From assembly GCA_023159155.1 (NCBI GenBank), contig JAJNNX010000002.1, positions 620,001-684,000 of the forward strand: 64,000 nt of DNA, written 5' to 3'. Both the position numbers and the translations under genes were made by a program. The stretch comes from Ustulina deusta. Its lineage: Eukaryota; Ascomycota; Sordariomycetes; Xylariales; Xylariaceae. This document shows positions 20,775 through 32,946 of this stretch, piece by piece. The notes below the pieces were generated by a model. It did no database searches. It had not been told where the DNA came from and saw only the letters and a program-made list of their open reading frames with translations. How positions within the stretch are numbered: the first letter of the stretch is position 1; each line of letters opens with the position of its first letter.

Positions 20775-21500
20775 GACTGGATAACATCAATACATCAATT
20801 GTATCTTTTTCTTGGATGAGCTCAACCAAGGTACACTATTGTGCCTTCCTAGCTAAATGTCCTCACTCTCCTCCCTATGTTCTGGAATCTCACAAGCTTT
20901 TCTCTCGCCTCATACGCTCTTTGCGCCTTGTTGTGGGACTTGTCGTATGGTCTAGCAGAGCAGCCCCTATGCTCGCAGGGGCTCCTCAAAGCACTTTATA
21001 AATCCAACTGCTCGAAGGAATCCTAGGGCTTCTACGTATGCAGCATGGTTTATTCGGTGGTCAGAGAGAAACCGAAGGCGACGCTGAGGAAACTGGGGGT
21101 GAGAGCAGAACCCCCAGCTCAACCCTCCCGACGATAGGCGACACGGCTTGTTACGGTCGTCATCTCGAGGAACGAATATCTAATAGAGTCCGAGAGTGTC
21201 AAGCTAAATTTATCGCGCATCAAATATGGGCGACACGGATCTGGGATGAAGTCTTGCGTAGTATGGATAACCCAAGCTTGATAGGAAAAGCAGTACAGGT
21301 TACATTTCCCTTAGTAGTTAAAAACGCCTGATAATCTACTATGAAGCAAGAGATATTTTCAAGTTTATATCGAAGTTTGAGACGGAATGGTACATATATA
21401 CCCTTATTGCCGACAGCGCAGTAACGGCGTCGTCGTGCGTTGTCACAGACTTCCTCAGCTGCGATCAACTCATACATGGTGACATTGAAGCGTGACCAGC
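20775..21500. other. Intergenic gap between convergent genes
   Basis: The SMP-30-like gene (plus) and ankyrin gene (minus) converge here. Small open frames on both strands (for example 21038-21331 plus and 21220-21477 minus) show no recognisable motif. Confidence 0.4.
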
Positions 21501-22487
21501 TCAGAATAATATTGTGCCTCCCTTGGTAATCCCAGTAGCACCGCGGCGGATCAATATATCCATAATCTCATCCTGTCCGCAGACAGCAGCGCTTTGCAGG
21601 GGCGTTTGGTTACCCCAGCCCGACTGTGCCTCGATGTCCGCGCCTGATTCGAGAAGTCGGCTGACGATATCGATATGTCCTTTCTCAGCGGCGGCATGGA
21701 GTGCTGTGCCTCCTTTGAACGAGCTTCCACTTGCATTGATATCCGCCCCTGCTTCAATCAGCCTATCCACAACCTCGAGACTACCATTCAGCGCAGCGGC
21801 TTGCAAAGCCGTGAGCCCCTTGTGCCTCGCCGGTTTCGCGTTCACGTCTGCCCCCCTTTCCAATAACAATTCCACTATGTCCCGATGTGAACCCGAGGCG
21901 GCAGCCGCCAGAGCGCTGACTCCAGCCGTGGCTCCGGGCGGCGCATTAACGTTAGCGCTGGCGTCGAGTAGAAACTGGACAACGGTCAAGTGGCCAGCCT
22001 CGGCGGCTGCTTGGAGTGCCGTGCGCCCATGATACCGCCCAGCTGGGGAGTTGACATCTGCGCCGGAGCTGAGCAGGAGCTCGACGAGTGACGCGTCACC
22101 GATGGCACATGCCTGTTGTAGAGCTCTCCGGTTGCCGTTGTTTCCGCCTAGGGCATCGACTTCCGCGCCGGCGCAGATGAGCCTGCCAGCGATGTCCGCG
22201 TGCCCGAAGAGGCAAGCAGCTTGAAGTGCCGTGTTACCGTAGTACCCTCGCGGCGGAGCGTTCACATCCGCACCCTGCGAGAGAAGATGCTCGACGTGTA
22301 ATAGGTCACCGTCTTTCGCTGCTAGTTGAAGAGTCGTCCAGCGCTCTTCCTCGTCGCCGCCATCGTCATCTTCTTCTTCTTCTGCCTCTTCTCGTAAGAC
22401 GTCTCCCGTAGCCCGAGGTTGAGTCTTTGAGATGGTGTCTCGAGCATGAGCCCTGGCAGGGGGTATTGACACTAGCTGAGAGGCCAT
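21501..22487 (-). CDS. Ankyrin-repeat protein
   Basis: Single exon, 328 residues. After a 48-residue leader with an acidic run (EEAEEEEDDDGGDEEE) come about seven consecutive ankyrin repeats, residues 49 to about 320, each with the TALQAA..GH..VV..LL..GADVN pattern (for example RTALQAAAEAGHLTVVQFLL, LTALQAAALNGSLEVVDRLI, GTALHAAAEKGHIDIVSRLL). The repeats are longer than the canonical 33 residues because of Gly-rich loops (APPRGYYGNTALQ, SPAGRYHGRTALQ), a style common in the ankyrin tails of fungal NLR-like proteins. No NACHT, HET or other effector domain is attached, and upstream sequence shows none, so it is either a stand-alone scaffold or a detached tail. The partner is unknown. Confidence 0.85.
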   Translation of the reverse strand: MASQLVSIPPARAHARDTISKTQPRATGDVLREEAEEEEDDDGGDEEERWTTLQLAAKDGDLLHVEHLLSQGADVNAPPRGYYGNTALQAACLFGHADIAGRLICAGAEVDALGGNNGNRRALQQACAIGDASLVELLLSSGADVNSPAGRYHGRTALQAAAEAGHLTVVQFLLDASANVNAPPGATAGVSALAAAASGSHRDIVELLLERGADVNAKPARHKGLTALQAAALNGSLEVVDRLIEAGADINASGSSFKGGTALHAAAEKGHIDIVSRLLESGADIEAQSGWGNQTPLQSAAVCGQDEIMDILIRRGATGITKGGTILF

Positions 22488-23201
22488 GTCAAAAAGAACC
22501 CTTCCGAGTCCTTAGTAGACGAGTTCTATGCTAAGGGTCTTCTATGAAAAAGAAACTCTCGATGATTGTTCCACTCACCCGCTCTTCCCAACCTCCTATG
22601 CTTTCTCAGGCGCCGGGAAAACCCAGGCTGTCTATTTTTGGAAACCGTGGAAATAAATCTTTTTAGGTATAGGAGACTCTTGGGGGAGTTTTGTCTCCAT
22701 TTCCACCTTAGTAGAGGCACCTAGGTGCGATATGGTAGGACGCCTCGAAACCTCGAAATGACCGTGTGCATTTGTAGATGTCTACGAATGTCTGTAACAG
22801 CCCCGGACAGTGTACAGTACAGTCTGATGGTAACGGCCTTGTGCCAAGAGAAGTTGTATACCAACAAAGAAAAGGACAAGGGTACCCAAGTACTTGACTT
22901 TCAAGAAGACCGATGTTCCTCCCCACGGCCCCTCACAGTAGCCATTTCGATACTTAACCTACCTACCGTATTCTAGGTACCCCACACAATGCCCCTCCAT
23001 TTCTGGGTGTATTTAGCGCCCTGTAGCGGCAACGGCGTTTACTTATCGCCGGTCCATTACATTACTTACATTACCTATCGGTACCTCTTACGCATCTTAC
23101 ATATGCATCATCGAAGCTCCATTGTTGAAGCATGATCACTCACTTCGAGCTTTGACAGCTTCAAACTTCGTCGTCCTACGAACAATGCGAAGCGCTCCAG
23201 G
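22488..23201. other. Divergent promoter region
   Basis: Lies between the minus-strand ankyrin gene and the plus-strand DDB1 gene. No coding is recognised. The dispersed motif occurs at 22959-22981 (CCTACCTACCGTATTCTAGG), and a TTACATTACTTACATTACC direct-repeat stretch lies at about 23056-23075. Confidence 0.4.
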
Positions 23202-26200
23202 ATGGCATATATAGCGCCGATCCACAGGCCAAACAGTGTTCGTCATGCCATACGCCTCGGCCTGTTCCCAGACGAGCCTGAGTGTTTGGTTGTCGCGTAA
23301 GTTGGCGTTCCGCCCGCCTGTGTCCAACATCGCGGCCGATATACTGAACATAGCATGCATAGCAAGGCAAATCGTCTCGAGATATGGAAGCTTGAAGAGA
23401 CCGGCGCTCTGGCCCATGTGAATACCCAGTACGTCAATGGCACCATTTCTATGCTGCAACGCTTGCGACCGCGAGATGCCGATACGGACCTCCTCTTCGT
23501 TGGGACCGAAAGGTTCCAATACTTCACTGTTGGTTGGGATTCGGCCAAGGGGAGGCTTGATACAATCGAGATGTTCTACGACATGAACGAGAAGCACATG
23601 CGGGATTCGCAAAGCCAGGACAAGTGCATCGTTGACCCAACCGGCCAGTTCATGGTGGTACTGCTTTGGGAAGGGGTCATCAATGTCCTGCGCATGCACA
23701 GGGTCAAGAGCAAGAGACAGAATTTGAACTGGATGGACCAGGTCCGGATATCCGAGCTTTTTATAAAGTGCGCGAGCTTTCTCCACGTCGAAACCGGCCA
23801 TCCTAAGATTGCTTTTCTCTACCAGACTCGAACCGAAAACCCCGACTGCCATCTCGTTTCCTACCGCTTGACCGCCGATGATAAAAATACTGAAGTGTCG
23901 AGGTTCGAGGCCCGAGATCAAATCGACCGCATGGAGATTGAGGATCCGGGCTCTGCTCTGCTGATCCCGGTTTCAAAAGGCGAGGAAGACCAGAAGAGAT
24001 ATCTAAGTCGGAATGCTGCCTCAGCGCGCGCCCAACTAGGTGGCCTGATTGTCCTTGGTGAAACAAGAATTCTCTACTATGACGATGCTGCCAAGAAGAA
24101 GGTCGAGACAGCTCTTCAAGAAGCATCGATTTTTGTGGCTTGGGCCGAGTATGATGTTTCCCATTATTTTGTTGGCGACGACTATGGCAATCTTTGGATG
24201 TTAGAAATCCTCATCGATGGTGTTGTTGTCACAGGCATGGAAATGAGGAATATCGGCATAATTTCGCGGCCGAGTTGTCTGGTATTTATGGGAAAGAGTA
24301 CGCTTTTTGTCGGATCCCATTACGGTGACTCACAAGTGTTCCACGTCGACATCGATCAGGGCACAATAGAGTTGATGCAGACTTTGCACAATATTGCGCC
24401 AATCCTTGACCTCACTATTATGGACATGGGTAATCGAGAAGGGGAGGGCCAGACGTCGAACGAATACTCGTCAGGGCAAGCAAGAATTGTCACTGGGAGT
24501 GGCGTGCATAAGGACGGCAGCCTCCGGACTGTACGGAGCGGTGTTGGCCTTGACGACATAGGAATACTTGACTCCATGGAAAACATTCGCTCATTATTCG
24601 CGTTAAAATCTTATGGTGCGGTCAAGACGGACACGTTAATCGTCTCATTATTAACAGAGTCGAGAATATTTCTATTCGGACCGACTGGTAATATCGAGGA
24701 AGTGGATGATTTCAAAGGGATGGTACTCACAGAACCAACACTTCTATCTCAAAATCTATCAAATGACCGGGTCCTCCAAGTGACGCCGAGCAGCGTGCTG
24801 CTGATTGACCTGGAAAGCGGTGTAGCAACATCGAGCTGGCGGCCTGCTGAAGGAGAGATCACCAACGTATCTGCAAATGATCAGTGGATTCTCCTTTCAG
24901 TCAACGGCAGAGCGCTCATTTCTCTCCAGTTAGGACAGGATCTTATCAAATTTGAGCAAAACAACCTTGGCGATTCGGATCAGGTTGCCTGCATCCACCT
25001 ACCCCCACAGTACCCCAGCATTGGGGTCGTAGGATTCTGGAAGTCTGGCTCTATCTCTATTGTCGATATCCAAACTTTGCAGCCACTGCATGGCGAAAAT
25101 CTAAGGCGAAAGGATGACAACGCTTCGGTACCACGCGACATTGCTCTAGCACAAGTCCTTCCAAACGATATTGCTGGACCAACCTTGTTTGTTTCCATGG
25201 AAGATGGCTTCGTCATCACCTTCAACGTCTCTAAGGAAGACTTTTCTCTCTCTAGCCGCAAGATGATTGTCCTAGGCACGCGACACGCAAGATTGCAACT
25301 TCTTCCTCGACCCAATCACCTGTACAACATCTTTTCAACAAGCGAAATACCTAGTCTCATATATGGGTCGGAAGGTAGAATCGTCTACTCAGCTGTGACA
25401 TCTGATGATGCAGTTTGCATCTGCCCCTTTGACGCTGAGGCATTCCCAGATTCTATCGTAGTGGCAACTGAAAGAGAGATCAAGATCTCATCAATAGATA
25501 CAGAACGTCGTACACACGTTAATCCCCTCCCTATGGGTGAAACAGTTCGGCGAATTGCGTACTCGAGGTCCGAGCGGGCCTTTGGTCTAGGCTGCTTTCA
25601 AAGGGAAGTGAAGGACAACGAAGAAATCATCATCAGTTCTTTTAAGTTGGTAGACGAAGTCATCTTCAAGCAACTTGGCAAGGCCTTCATCCTGGACAGC
25701 TATCCCCGGGTCGAGATGGTGGAGGCGGTTATTCGTGCGGAACTACCAGATTCCTATGGAGGCCGAGCGGAAAGGTTCATCGTGGGGACCAGCTATCTTG
25801 ATGACGGAGAAATTGTCACTGCACAGAATGACAAACGGGGTCGAATTCTAGTACTTGGAATTGACAGCGAGAGAGAGCCATATCTGATCATCAGTCGCCA
25901 ACTTAAGGGGGCCTGCAGGGCCCTCGCGGTCATGGGCGACAATGTTGTTGCTGCGTTAGCCAAAACCGTCATTGTCTATTCGTATACGGAGGTGTCTACC
26001 ACTTCTGCCGAGTTGAAGAAACTTGCTTCCTATAGACCGGCAACATACCCGATTGACCTAGTAGTCGAAGGAAATATTATAGCTGTTGCGGATCTAATGA
26101 AATCAATGAGCCTAGTCGAGTTTACGCCCTCAGCCGACGGGCAGTCAGCGAAGCTTACAGAAGTCTCGAGGCACTACCAATCGTTTTGGGCCACGGCGTT

Positions 26201-26773
26201 GTGTCATGTCGACGGGGACGCCTGGTTGGAGTCGGATACACAGGGCAATCTCATGGTGCTGTGCAGGAACACAACGAGTGTGACGCTAGAAGATAAAGGG
26301 AGGATGGACGTCACAAGCGAGATCAATCTTGGAGAGATGGTGAACAAAATGCGCAAGGTTACCGTTGACGCAAGTGACAATGCCATCATCATACCAAAGG
26401 CATTTGTTGGCACAGTGAGCCTTGATCAATCTGACAACAAACGTAATCTCTTTTGCTAACTACTTTCATGAAGGTCGAGGGAGGCGTCTATCTCTTCGGA
26501 ATGATCTCGCCTAGGTACCAAGATCTTCTGATACGATTCCAGGACAAGCTCGCCAATGTAGTAGAGACTACAGGCACCATAGAATTTTCGCGGTATAGAT
26601 CCTTCCGGAACGAGGAACGCGAGTCAGATGGGCCGTTCCGTTTTGTTGACGGAGAGCTACTGGAGCGGTTCCTAGACCTTGATGAACCCCAACAAGAAAT
26701 GATATGCGAGGGATTAGGCCCTAACGCAGAAGCGATGAGAAATCTGATGGAGGAGCTGAAACGCATGCATTGA
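23202..26773 (+). CDS. ddb1: DNA damage-binding protein 1 (DDB1) homologue
   Basis: Three exons, 23202-23296, 23363-26414 and 26474-26773, give 1148 residues. Exon 1 encodes MAYIAPIHRPNSVRHAIRLG..ECLVVA and joins in phase to KANRLEIWKLEETG. The last intron (GTGAGC donor, TGCTAACT branch, GAAG acceptor) links AFVGT to VEGGVYLFGMISPRYQDLL. Length and landmarks fit the DDB1/CPSF-A family: N-terminal propeller with LLFVGTERFQYFTVGW, the C-terminal CPSF-A region (RAERFIVGTSYLDDGE, KGACRALAVMGDNVVAAL) and a DDB1-type end (FVDGELLERFLDL, LMEELKRMH). DDB1 is the adaptor linking CUL4 to WD40 substrate receptors, acting in UV repair and replication control. In Neurospora the orthologue is also needed for heterochromatin and DNA methylation. 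CPSF160 and RSE1 are longer and lack this C terminus. Confidence 0.93.
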
Positions 26774-27408
26774 TGTGATAAACAAAGCTACATCAGGTTA
26801 CGGTAACAAATGAATATGCAATGACACCACCTGGCATTAGATATCAGCCGGTATTGGTCAATATACCTGTGCCATCAAGACTTGGACTGGGAAATGTTTA
26901 TAGAAGCTCTTTGTTGCATCTCATCAAAGCTGAAATCATGCTATTTTTACGGGGTCCACCGACGACAGCGTATGTCGATAGATATTTACTAAACTTCGAA
27001 AATAAAGGCGGAAACAAAGATATGGCTAGGGAGCTATTAAATAAGTAGAGTGAGTCTCACATCGGTACCAGGTGAGACATCTTGGTGATACCTGCATACT
27101 AAGTACTTACTTACCTATAGGTAGGTATCGTACTTCACGTGATCACGTCAAGAGGGGATCCGTCGGGGGAGTGGTCAATGCACTGGTCTGTGAGCCAATC
27201 AGCTTCGGGCAATTTCAGTATTCGGGTGCATCAGGGCGCAAGGATGCCGGAGGCTGCGCGCTAAGCCAAGTCCAGCTGTGCTGTCTGGAAACATGGAAAG
27301 ATTACCGAACTACTTTGCTGGAGCTGGGAAAAAGACCTCAAAGCTCATTGCCGACCGACTCCCCTTCGACGACGCCCCGATCCCGCCCCATTGAACCTCA
27401 CCACCGCC
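26774..27408. other. Intergenic between DDB1 and Rieske genes
   Basis: Nothing coding is recognised. The dispersed motif family is present at about 27103-27128 (TACTTACTTACCTATAGG). The last ~50 bases before the ATG at 27409 are C-rich with a perfect GCCGCCATGGCT-like start context. Confidence 0.4.
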
Positions 27409-28355
27409 ATGGCTCCCCTCACCATCGCCTCGCGAGCTCTGGCACGCGGAGTCTCGAGATCGGCCGCCTGTGTGAATGCCGCCCGCACGCTTTCCACCTC
27501 CGCACAGCTCCAGGATGCCGGCTCCTACTCCAGTCCCTTCAAGGGCGCCTCCAAAACCACCAAGATCCCCGACTTCAGCCACTACCTCAGCAAGGGCGCC
27601 TCCAACACGAACCTGCTCTTCTCCTACTTCATGGTCGGAACAATGGGTGCCATCACTGCCGCCGGCGCCAAGTCCACTGTCCAAGGTGTGTCACCACCAT
27701 GCGCCGAGAATCCCATCGCTCCTTGTCGTCCGCGACATCAGATCACCAAGTGCCGGCTGCTCCCGCCATCGCCAAATGCGCAATATCCCATGTTCACTAA
27801 GTGCTAATGTTGCATTCACGCCAGAGTTCCTAAAGAACATGTCCGCCTCCGCCGACGTCCTCGCCATGGCCAAGGTCGAGGTTGATCTCAACGCCATCCC
27901 CGAAGGCAAGAACGTCATCATCAAGTGGAGAGGAAAGCCCGTCTTCATCCGACACCGAACGGCCGAGGAGATCGACGAGGCCAACAAGGTGAATGTTGCG
28001 TCGTTGCGAGACCCCCAGACCGACGAGGATCGTGTACAGAAGCCCGAATGGCTGGTCATGTTAGGTATGAAATATTTCGATTTGTTTCGGGCGCAATTAT
28101 GCTTAGTAGAACACGCCGCAAATCCGACAAAGCGTCTAGAACACGGTTTACTGACCCTTTCTTCCCGGCATAGGTGTCTGCACACATCTTGGTTGTGTAC
28201 CGATTGGCGAGGCCGGCGACTTCGGCGGTTGGTTCTGCCCTTGCCACGGCTCTCACTACGATATCTCCGGACGTATAAGGAAAGGACCTGCTCCCCTGAA
28301 CCTCGAGATCCCTTCGTACGAGTTCCCCGAGGAGGACAAGCTAGTTATTGGTTAA
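27409..28355 (+). CDS. fes-1: Rieske iron-sulfur subunit of the cytochrome bc1 complex
   Basis: Three exons, 27409-27685, 27825-28064 and 28174-28355, encode 232 residues. The N terminus is a mitochondrial targeting sequence rich in Arg/Ala/Ser ([20 protein letters not shown]). One transmembrane helix follows ([20 protein letters not shown]), then the hinge and [20 protein letters not shown]. The 2Fe-2S ligands are in box 1, CTHLGC, and box 2, CPCHGSHYD, both in exon 3. The protein ends [11 protein letters not shown]. Both introns interrupt codons after a single G and use AG acceptors that restore GAG and GGT. It transfers electrons from ubiquinol to cytochrome c1 in complex III of the inner membrane. 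The symbol follows Neurospora usage; yeast calls it RIP1. Confidence 0.96.
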
Positions 28356-30733
28356 AGCGCGCTGTACAAACACTAGACTGGCGGGGTCATGCCTCTCCAT
28401 CGTCTTTTAAATGGGATAGACACGGCGAGCTGGGGGCATTTGCAACACTCTCTAGAATTTTCCTTGGCATTTGCCAAAGTGTACAAAACAGATTATGTCA
28501 AGTGGAACAAAGATCATTGCACCTAATCCTCAAAGCTATTAACGTACCATGGATCCCATATCTCGAGACTATAGGAGCGATCAAAACGTCATGAGCGAGT
28601 CCGAACCAATATTTGGGGGAGCCAGGTAAGACATGTTGATCCTTCAGCATCTTATGAATTGGCGCAATTCTGATGGGCCCCGAAGATCGGTGCGACTGTT
28701 GATAGACAATTGTCCACGCTTTACACCGGATAGATCAGTCAAAGCATTGCCGAAGTTTAGAACCAAGCTTTTTGCGCTCAATAGAAAATCCTATTTAAGC
28801 GGAACTATAAGCCAGCAAATCTTCCTTTGCAGCGTGAGACTTCACGCGCCAAGATTCACACGGCATGTTTGAAACCCTAAATATCAATCCCATGAGAGAC
28901 GATCTTCTGTAAAATAGCAGGCGTTCCTATGAATGCTACCAACACATCCCCTAGTCGATCATGCCGCACTTGATCGAACCCCCTCATGTTTGGAACGCAA
29001 CATCGGAACGTATGCCGAGATTGTAAGTATTGGATCCCACGCATCGCGTCATTATTGGGTGGCAGCTATTCGTTTCGAGCTAACGGTGAGGACGTCCATG
29101 ATAGCCATCGCTTGATATTCGAGTGTTTGGGCCAGTATTGAAAATATATGTGGATGGCATACTCAAACATGAAATGAGGTTAAGTTGGCGGCGTTATATA
29201 TGTGACAACCTATCAGGTATTTCAGCAACCATGTCTGTTTACCGCGTCGTGCGTATAGTTAATGCTGTCGATGCTGCAGGTAATGCAGAACCGTTGGCCC
29301 TTGATGTCGATAAAATGCCATAGCACTACTTAGTATACCATAGCCATAGCCAGTATCAATCATGTGCGAGTTAGGTAGGTAGTTCAGCAATGCAACAACT
29401 CTTTACTTGCCAGCGCCGATTCAAGACAATACTAGGGTGTTGAACCCTCCACCATGCCGGGCCGAGTAACCGAAAACCACATATCTGCCAAGTGAGCAAA
29501 CTAGATAGGTAATCGAATTACGAGGTGGAGTAACAGGGACTTGTATCGGGAATGTGCCGTCCGAAGAATAACAGACCAGGCCTTGCATGGCAGCAGGTAA
29601 ATGATTCGGGGGTCAGAGTTCGCAGCGAAACTTGGGTTGAAGATCGCCAGGGAGCATCGACTAGATAAACAAACTGGCAGCATTTGCTGCTGGGAGGGCA
29701 GAAGATTAATCCCTGCGAGGTCTCTTATTATCGACACAATATAGCGTAGTATCCGGCTAAGATGCTTGCAAGTTGCGGCTCGAGCAAACTGAGACGCTTC
29801 GAGTTGGATAAGTCGTCTCATCCCTACCTCCTCAGTCTCAAGACCTGGGCCAACGAGTCGGTATATTCGACTGTGTATAGCCATTCGGCCCAAGCCGAGA
29901 TCCTGACCTTGTTTGTCATTGCTACGATGAAATTGACGATGGCATCGTGGTTAACCATCACGATGTGGTATCGTAATATGATGCAACTTTTCGCTTCATT
30001 GAAGATGGATGTAACAAAATGCGGACACCAATCAGAGAGTCGACTAGGATGTTTTCCTGTCCATTCTCCCACGCAATGCGCCAGACAGAGAGCGGGCCCT
30101 TGTTATTTTACTCTGAGTACATGATACTTCTAATGCGCATCCTAATGCCCCCCTTGATGAAGTTTCCTGTCGGCTCGACGTGAAGCCGACTGGGTTTTAC
30201 GATCGTCCCTCGAACTGCCTAGGCGCTGGAAATGGCCTGCCCCATACCCCCCCAGACTCATCTTCAGACGACAGGATCTGCCAAACAAGGGACACCTCGC
30301 CATGGCCTGGGCCACCTGCTGTCAGACATCATCTGAAGTCGACCCTGGCAGTCGAAGAAACCAGGCGAGCCGCGCCGACATACCCCATAGGGATTGAACA
30401 AGATATGCTTTGTCTCGCCCCCACGCGTATGGTGCCATTGTAGTGTAGGCATATCGTTTTGCTAGTTGTATATAGATGGTATAACTACCTCACGAAACTC
30501 TTACTGGCCTTTCTTTCTGTCTCTTCTATCGTCAACAACTGTGTCTCTCTTTCGAAAAGACTCACGTCCTCTTACATTCTTTCTTTTCAGTTCTGTGAAC
30601 TCCTTCGTTTCTAACGCTCTTTACGTTCAACCAGGCCGGACCTCTTGCACGATTATAATTTTATATCGATATTAGGGAATTGTTGTGTTGTTGTCGACAT
30701 CGAATCTACAGTCGCTACACATTAACTTTCAAG
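28356..30733. other. Long gene-free stretch and leader of the next gene
   Basis: About 2.4 kb with only short, unrelated open frames (for example 29501-29893 minus and 29762-30124 plus); none is family-like. The final ~220 bases (30500-30730) are strongly C/T-rich with TTTCTTTTCAG at about 30580-30590, consistent with a long pyrimidine-rich 5' leader or a leader intron of the secreted-protein gene. Confidence 0.4.
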
Positions 30734-32135
30734 ATGAAGTTCACGACTAGTACTGCCATGTTGGTGATGGTGGGTGTGGCATCCGCCCGCCCAGACGCCA
30801 TGCGGTTCTCACGGAAGACTCGCGGCTCGGCCAAGTTTCGACGAGAAGTGCCTCGTAAGTCATTAGCCGGCGAGTGGTCGGCAAAACTGCTGATACTAAT
30901 GTGCTGGAACAGAGGAACACTCGCACGAGCCGTTTCTCACCGGTGTCGGGGCGGCTCTTAATTTGAATAATGTCGAAAACATCCAGGACCCCGTCTTTGC
31001 CCTCCTCGGAAATGCCGCCGCGGCCGCCGGCGCCGGCGATGTCGAGAACCTGGACTGTCTACAACAGCATGTCGCGGACCAGGCTTTCACGAACGCCAAA
31101 GCGGCCGGTGACGTCGAGGGCATGACAAATGCTCTTATCTTCCGCGCGTTGGTATGTATTTCGATCCGTCAACACGGGCATGCTTCCAAGAAAGACTGAA
31201 CTCTAACTCGGCAAAGGAACGAAACACTGCTGCCGTTGGCCAGGCCTCGGTCCTCTGCACCGAGACCGCCGTCAACCCCGAGATCGATGCGCTTCAGCAG
31301 CACCAGGACCCCGCCTCCGACGGCGCTGCCGCGCTGAACAAGGAGATCACGCTCGCCCTGGCCGTCCAGCTGGCTTCGATCGGCGCTGACCCTCAACTCG
31401 CTCTTCAATCCGGCACTTTTGCGCCCGGCGAGGTAAGAAAATAGCTCCCTAACCCCGTCGTACTCCATCCCGCGCGCTCGTACTAAATAAGAGGGAAAAA
31501 ATACAGATCGGTGACCCTACTGCCGCGGGCAACACCTGTGACGACGCCGACGACGCCGCCGGCTGCATTTTCACGCAAAACCTCATTGTCGAGGATGCAT
31601 CGGCTCAGGAGATCGACGATGCCGTTGCGGCTGCCGGAGGCGACGCGGATGCCGACGCTGGCGACCGTAAGCTCTCCCCACCTTCTTGACATAGTGGTTG
31701 TCCATCCTCGCAGCATGGATTTTCCCCACTAACGCGATGATAGAGGAATCTGCGGACCCTGCTGACGCCGGCGATGCGAATGATGCTGCCGGCGACGCTG
31801 CCGGTGACGACGCCGCCACCTCGGCCGACGTAAACGCTTTCACGGGCAGCGTCGGCGCAGACCCGGTCGCCATTGTCAACGACCCGACCAGCGACCGGCC
31901 CTTCAGCGTGAACGGCGCGACGTTCCTCAACGCGGGCGCCGCGGTCCAGCGGGCGTGCGACGTGCAGAAGAACGCGTGCGCCAACGCCGCCAACAGCGGC
32001 TCGAGCGACATCAGCGTCTCGGACTGCGACGCCCAGCAGCAGGAGTGCGTCCAGGCCAACGCCAACGTCGCGAAGCGCGGCATCGCCGGCCTCCGAGCGC
32101 GACAGGCTGTTACTAAGAATGCCCGGGCACTCTAA
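30734..32135 (+). CDS. Secreted Ala/Asp-rich fungal cell-wall-type protein
   Basis: Five exons, 30734-30854, 30913-31151, 31217-31432, 31507-31666 and 31744-32135, give 375 residues. A signal peptide (MKFTTSTAMLVMVGVASARP) is followed by a basic stretch with a Kex2-like pair (KFRREVP). The mature part is rich in Ala, Asp and Gln. The Asp/Ala low-complexity run (EESADPADAGDANDAAGDAA region) follows the fourth intron. The conserved C-terminal block is DRPFSVNGATFLNAGAAVQR, then CDVQKNACANAANSG and VSDCDAQQQECVQ with four Cys. I recognise this block from fungal secreted or cell-wall proteins without a known activity, sometimes mislabelled as ribosomal protein S17. Every exon junction has consensus GT..AG ends and keeps frame. 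A role in the hyphal wall or at the surface is inference. Confidence 0.75.
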
Positions 32136-32946
32136 ACGGTCGGCGGTCGTGTGCGCGTAGATTGAGGCGAGGGAGGGCCCCTCCAATGGTTGGGGGGGTT
32201 TTTTTTTCTTCTTCCGGGTACTGTGAGGGACATGGTATGATACTGTTTACCCTGTTCTGTGGAGGCGGTAGAGGTTGGCATGTATGTATGTATGGATACA
32301 CCTCTGTAGCTATGACGAAGATGTTGAGAGATTGAGATCGAATGAGTACGCTGTGATGTTGTCTTTGGCGATTTCGAGAAAAGTCTCGGGAATTTAGGAT
32401 ATATATAACTAGGTAAGTAACCTACCTATATTTTCCGATTCGTCTTGAGGCGTCGGTTTCATTGGGCGCTAATACAGATGATCAGACTATCAATGAAACC
32501 GTCCAGTTAGAAACTGATGTAGATGAGATTTTCTTATTTCTTCCCCCCTTTCTTTTTCTTTTTTTCATCAGGTTCAAGTCGGTAGTTGGAGGAGTGTTAT
32601 TGGTACATCGGGATTTATGTCAACTCGATATTGCTTGGTCAGCAAGTACTTTATCATTGAGGCCGCGCTCCTCCGGTACTTAGTTGATCATCTATTGGCA
32701 TCAGTTGTTTTACCTCGGATCTCAATGCAAAACAGGAGACAGCAATTTGATCTAGAAGCTCACAATTAGGTGCCTTGTCTATTTTAGGGATTCCCGGAAT
32801 ATTCTTCGACAGTGTCGATTAGTCAGCACTGATTAGTATATAGAAACCCTGCTGTGCTAAAGTCGTGAGATGCCCGCAAAACCAGCACTTCTATCGAGGG
32901 CCCCTTCGTCTAGTGTTCTTCTCTCGGATCCTTCAAATAGGCGATA
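32136..32946. other. Intergenic
   Basis: Nothing coding is recognised. It contains a T-run at 32201-32210, an ATGT tetranucleotide stretch near 32280-32295, and one motif-family copy near 32410-32430 (AGGTAAGTAACCTACCTATA). Confidence 0.4.

Noticed and set aside
1..22487. Starship-type giant transposon or biosynthetic gene cluster
   Set aside because: No tyrosine-recombinase captain, polyketide synthase, NRPS or cluster-specific regulator was recognised, so the accessory genes cannot be tied to such an element.
29501..30124. Overlapping plus and minus frames of 120-130 residues
   Set aside because: No family-like blocks, no intron signals that extend them, and similar openness on both strands indicates chance.
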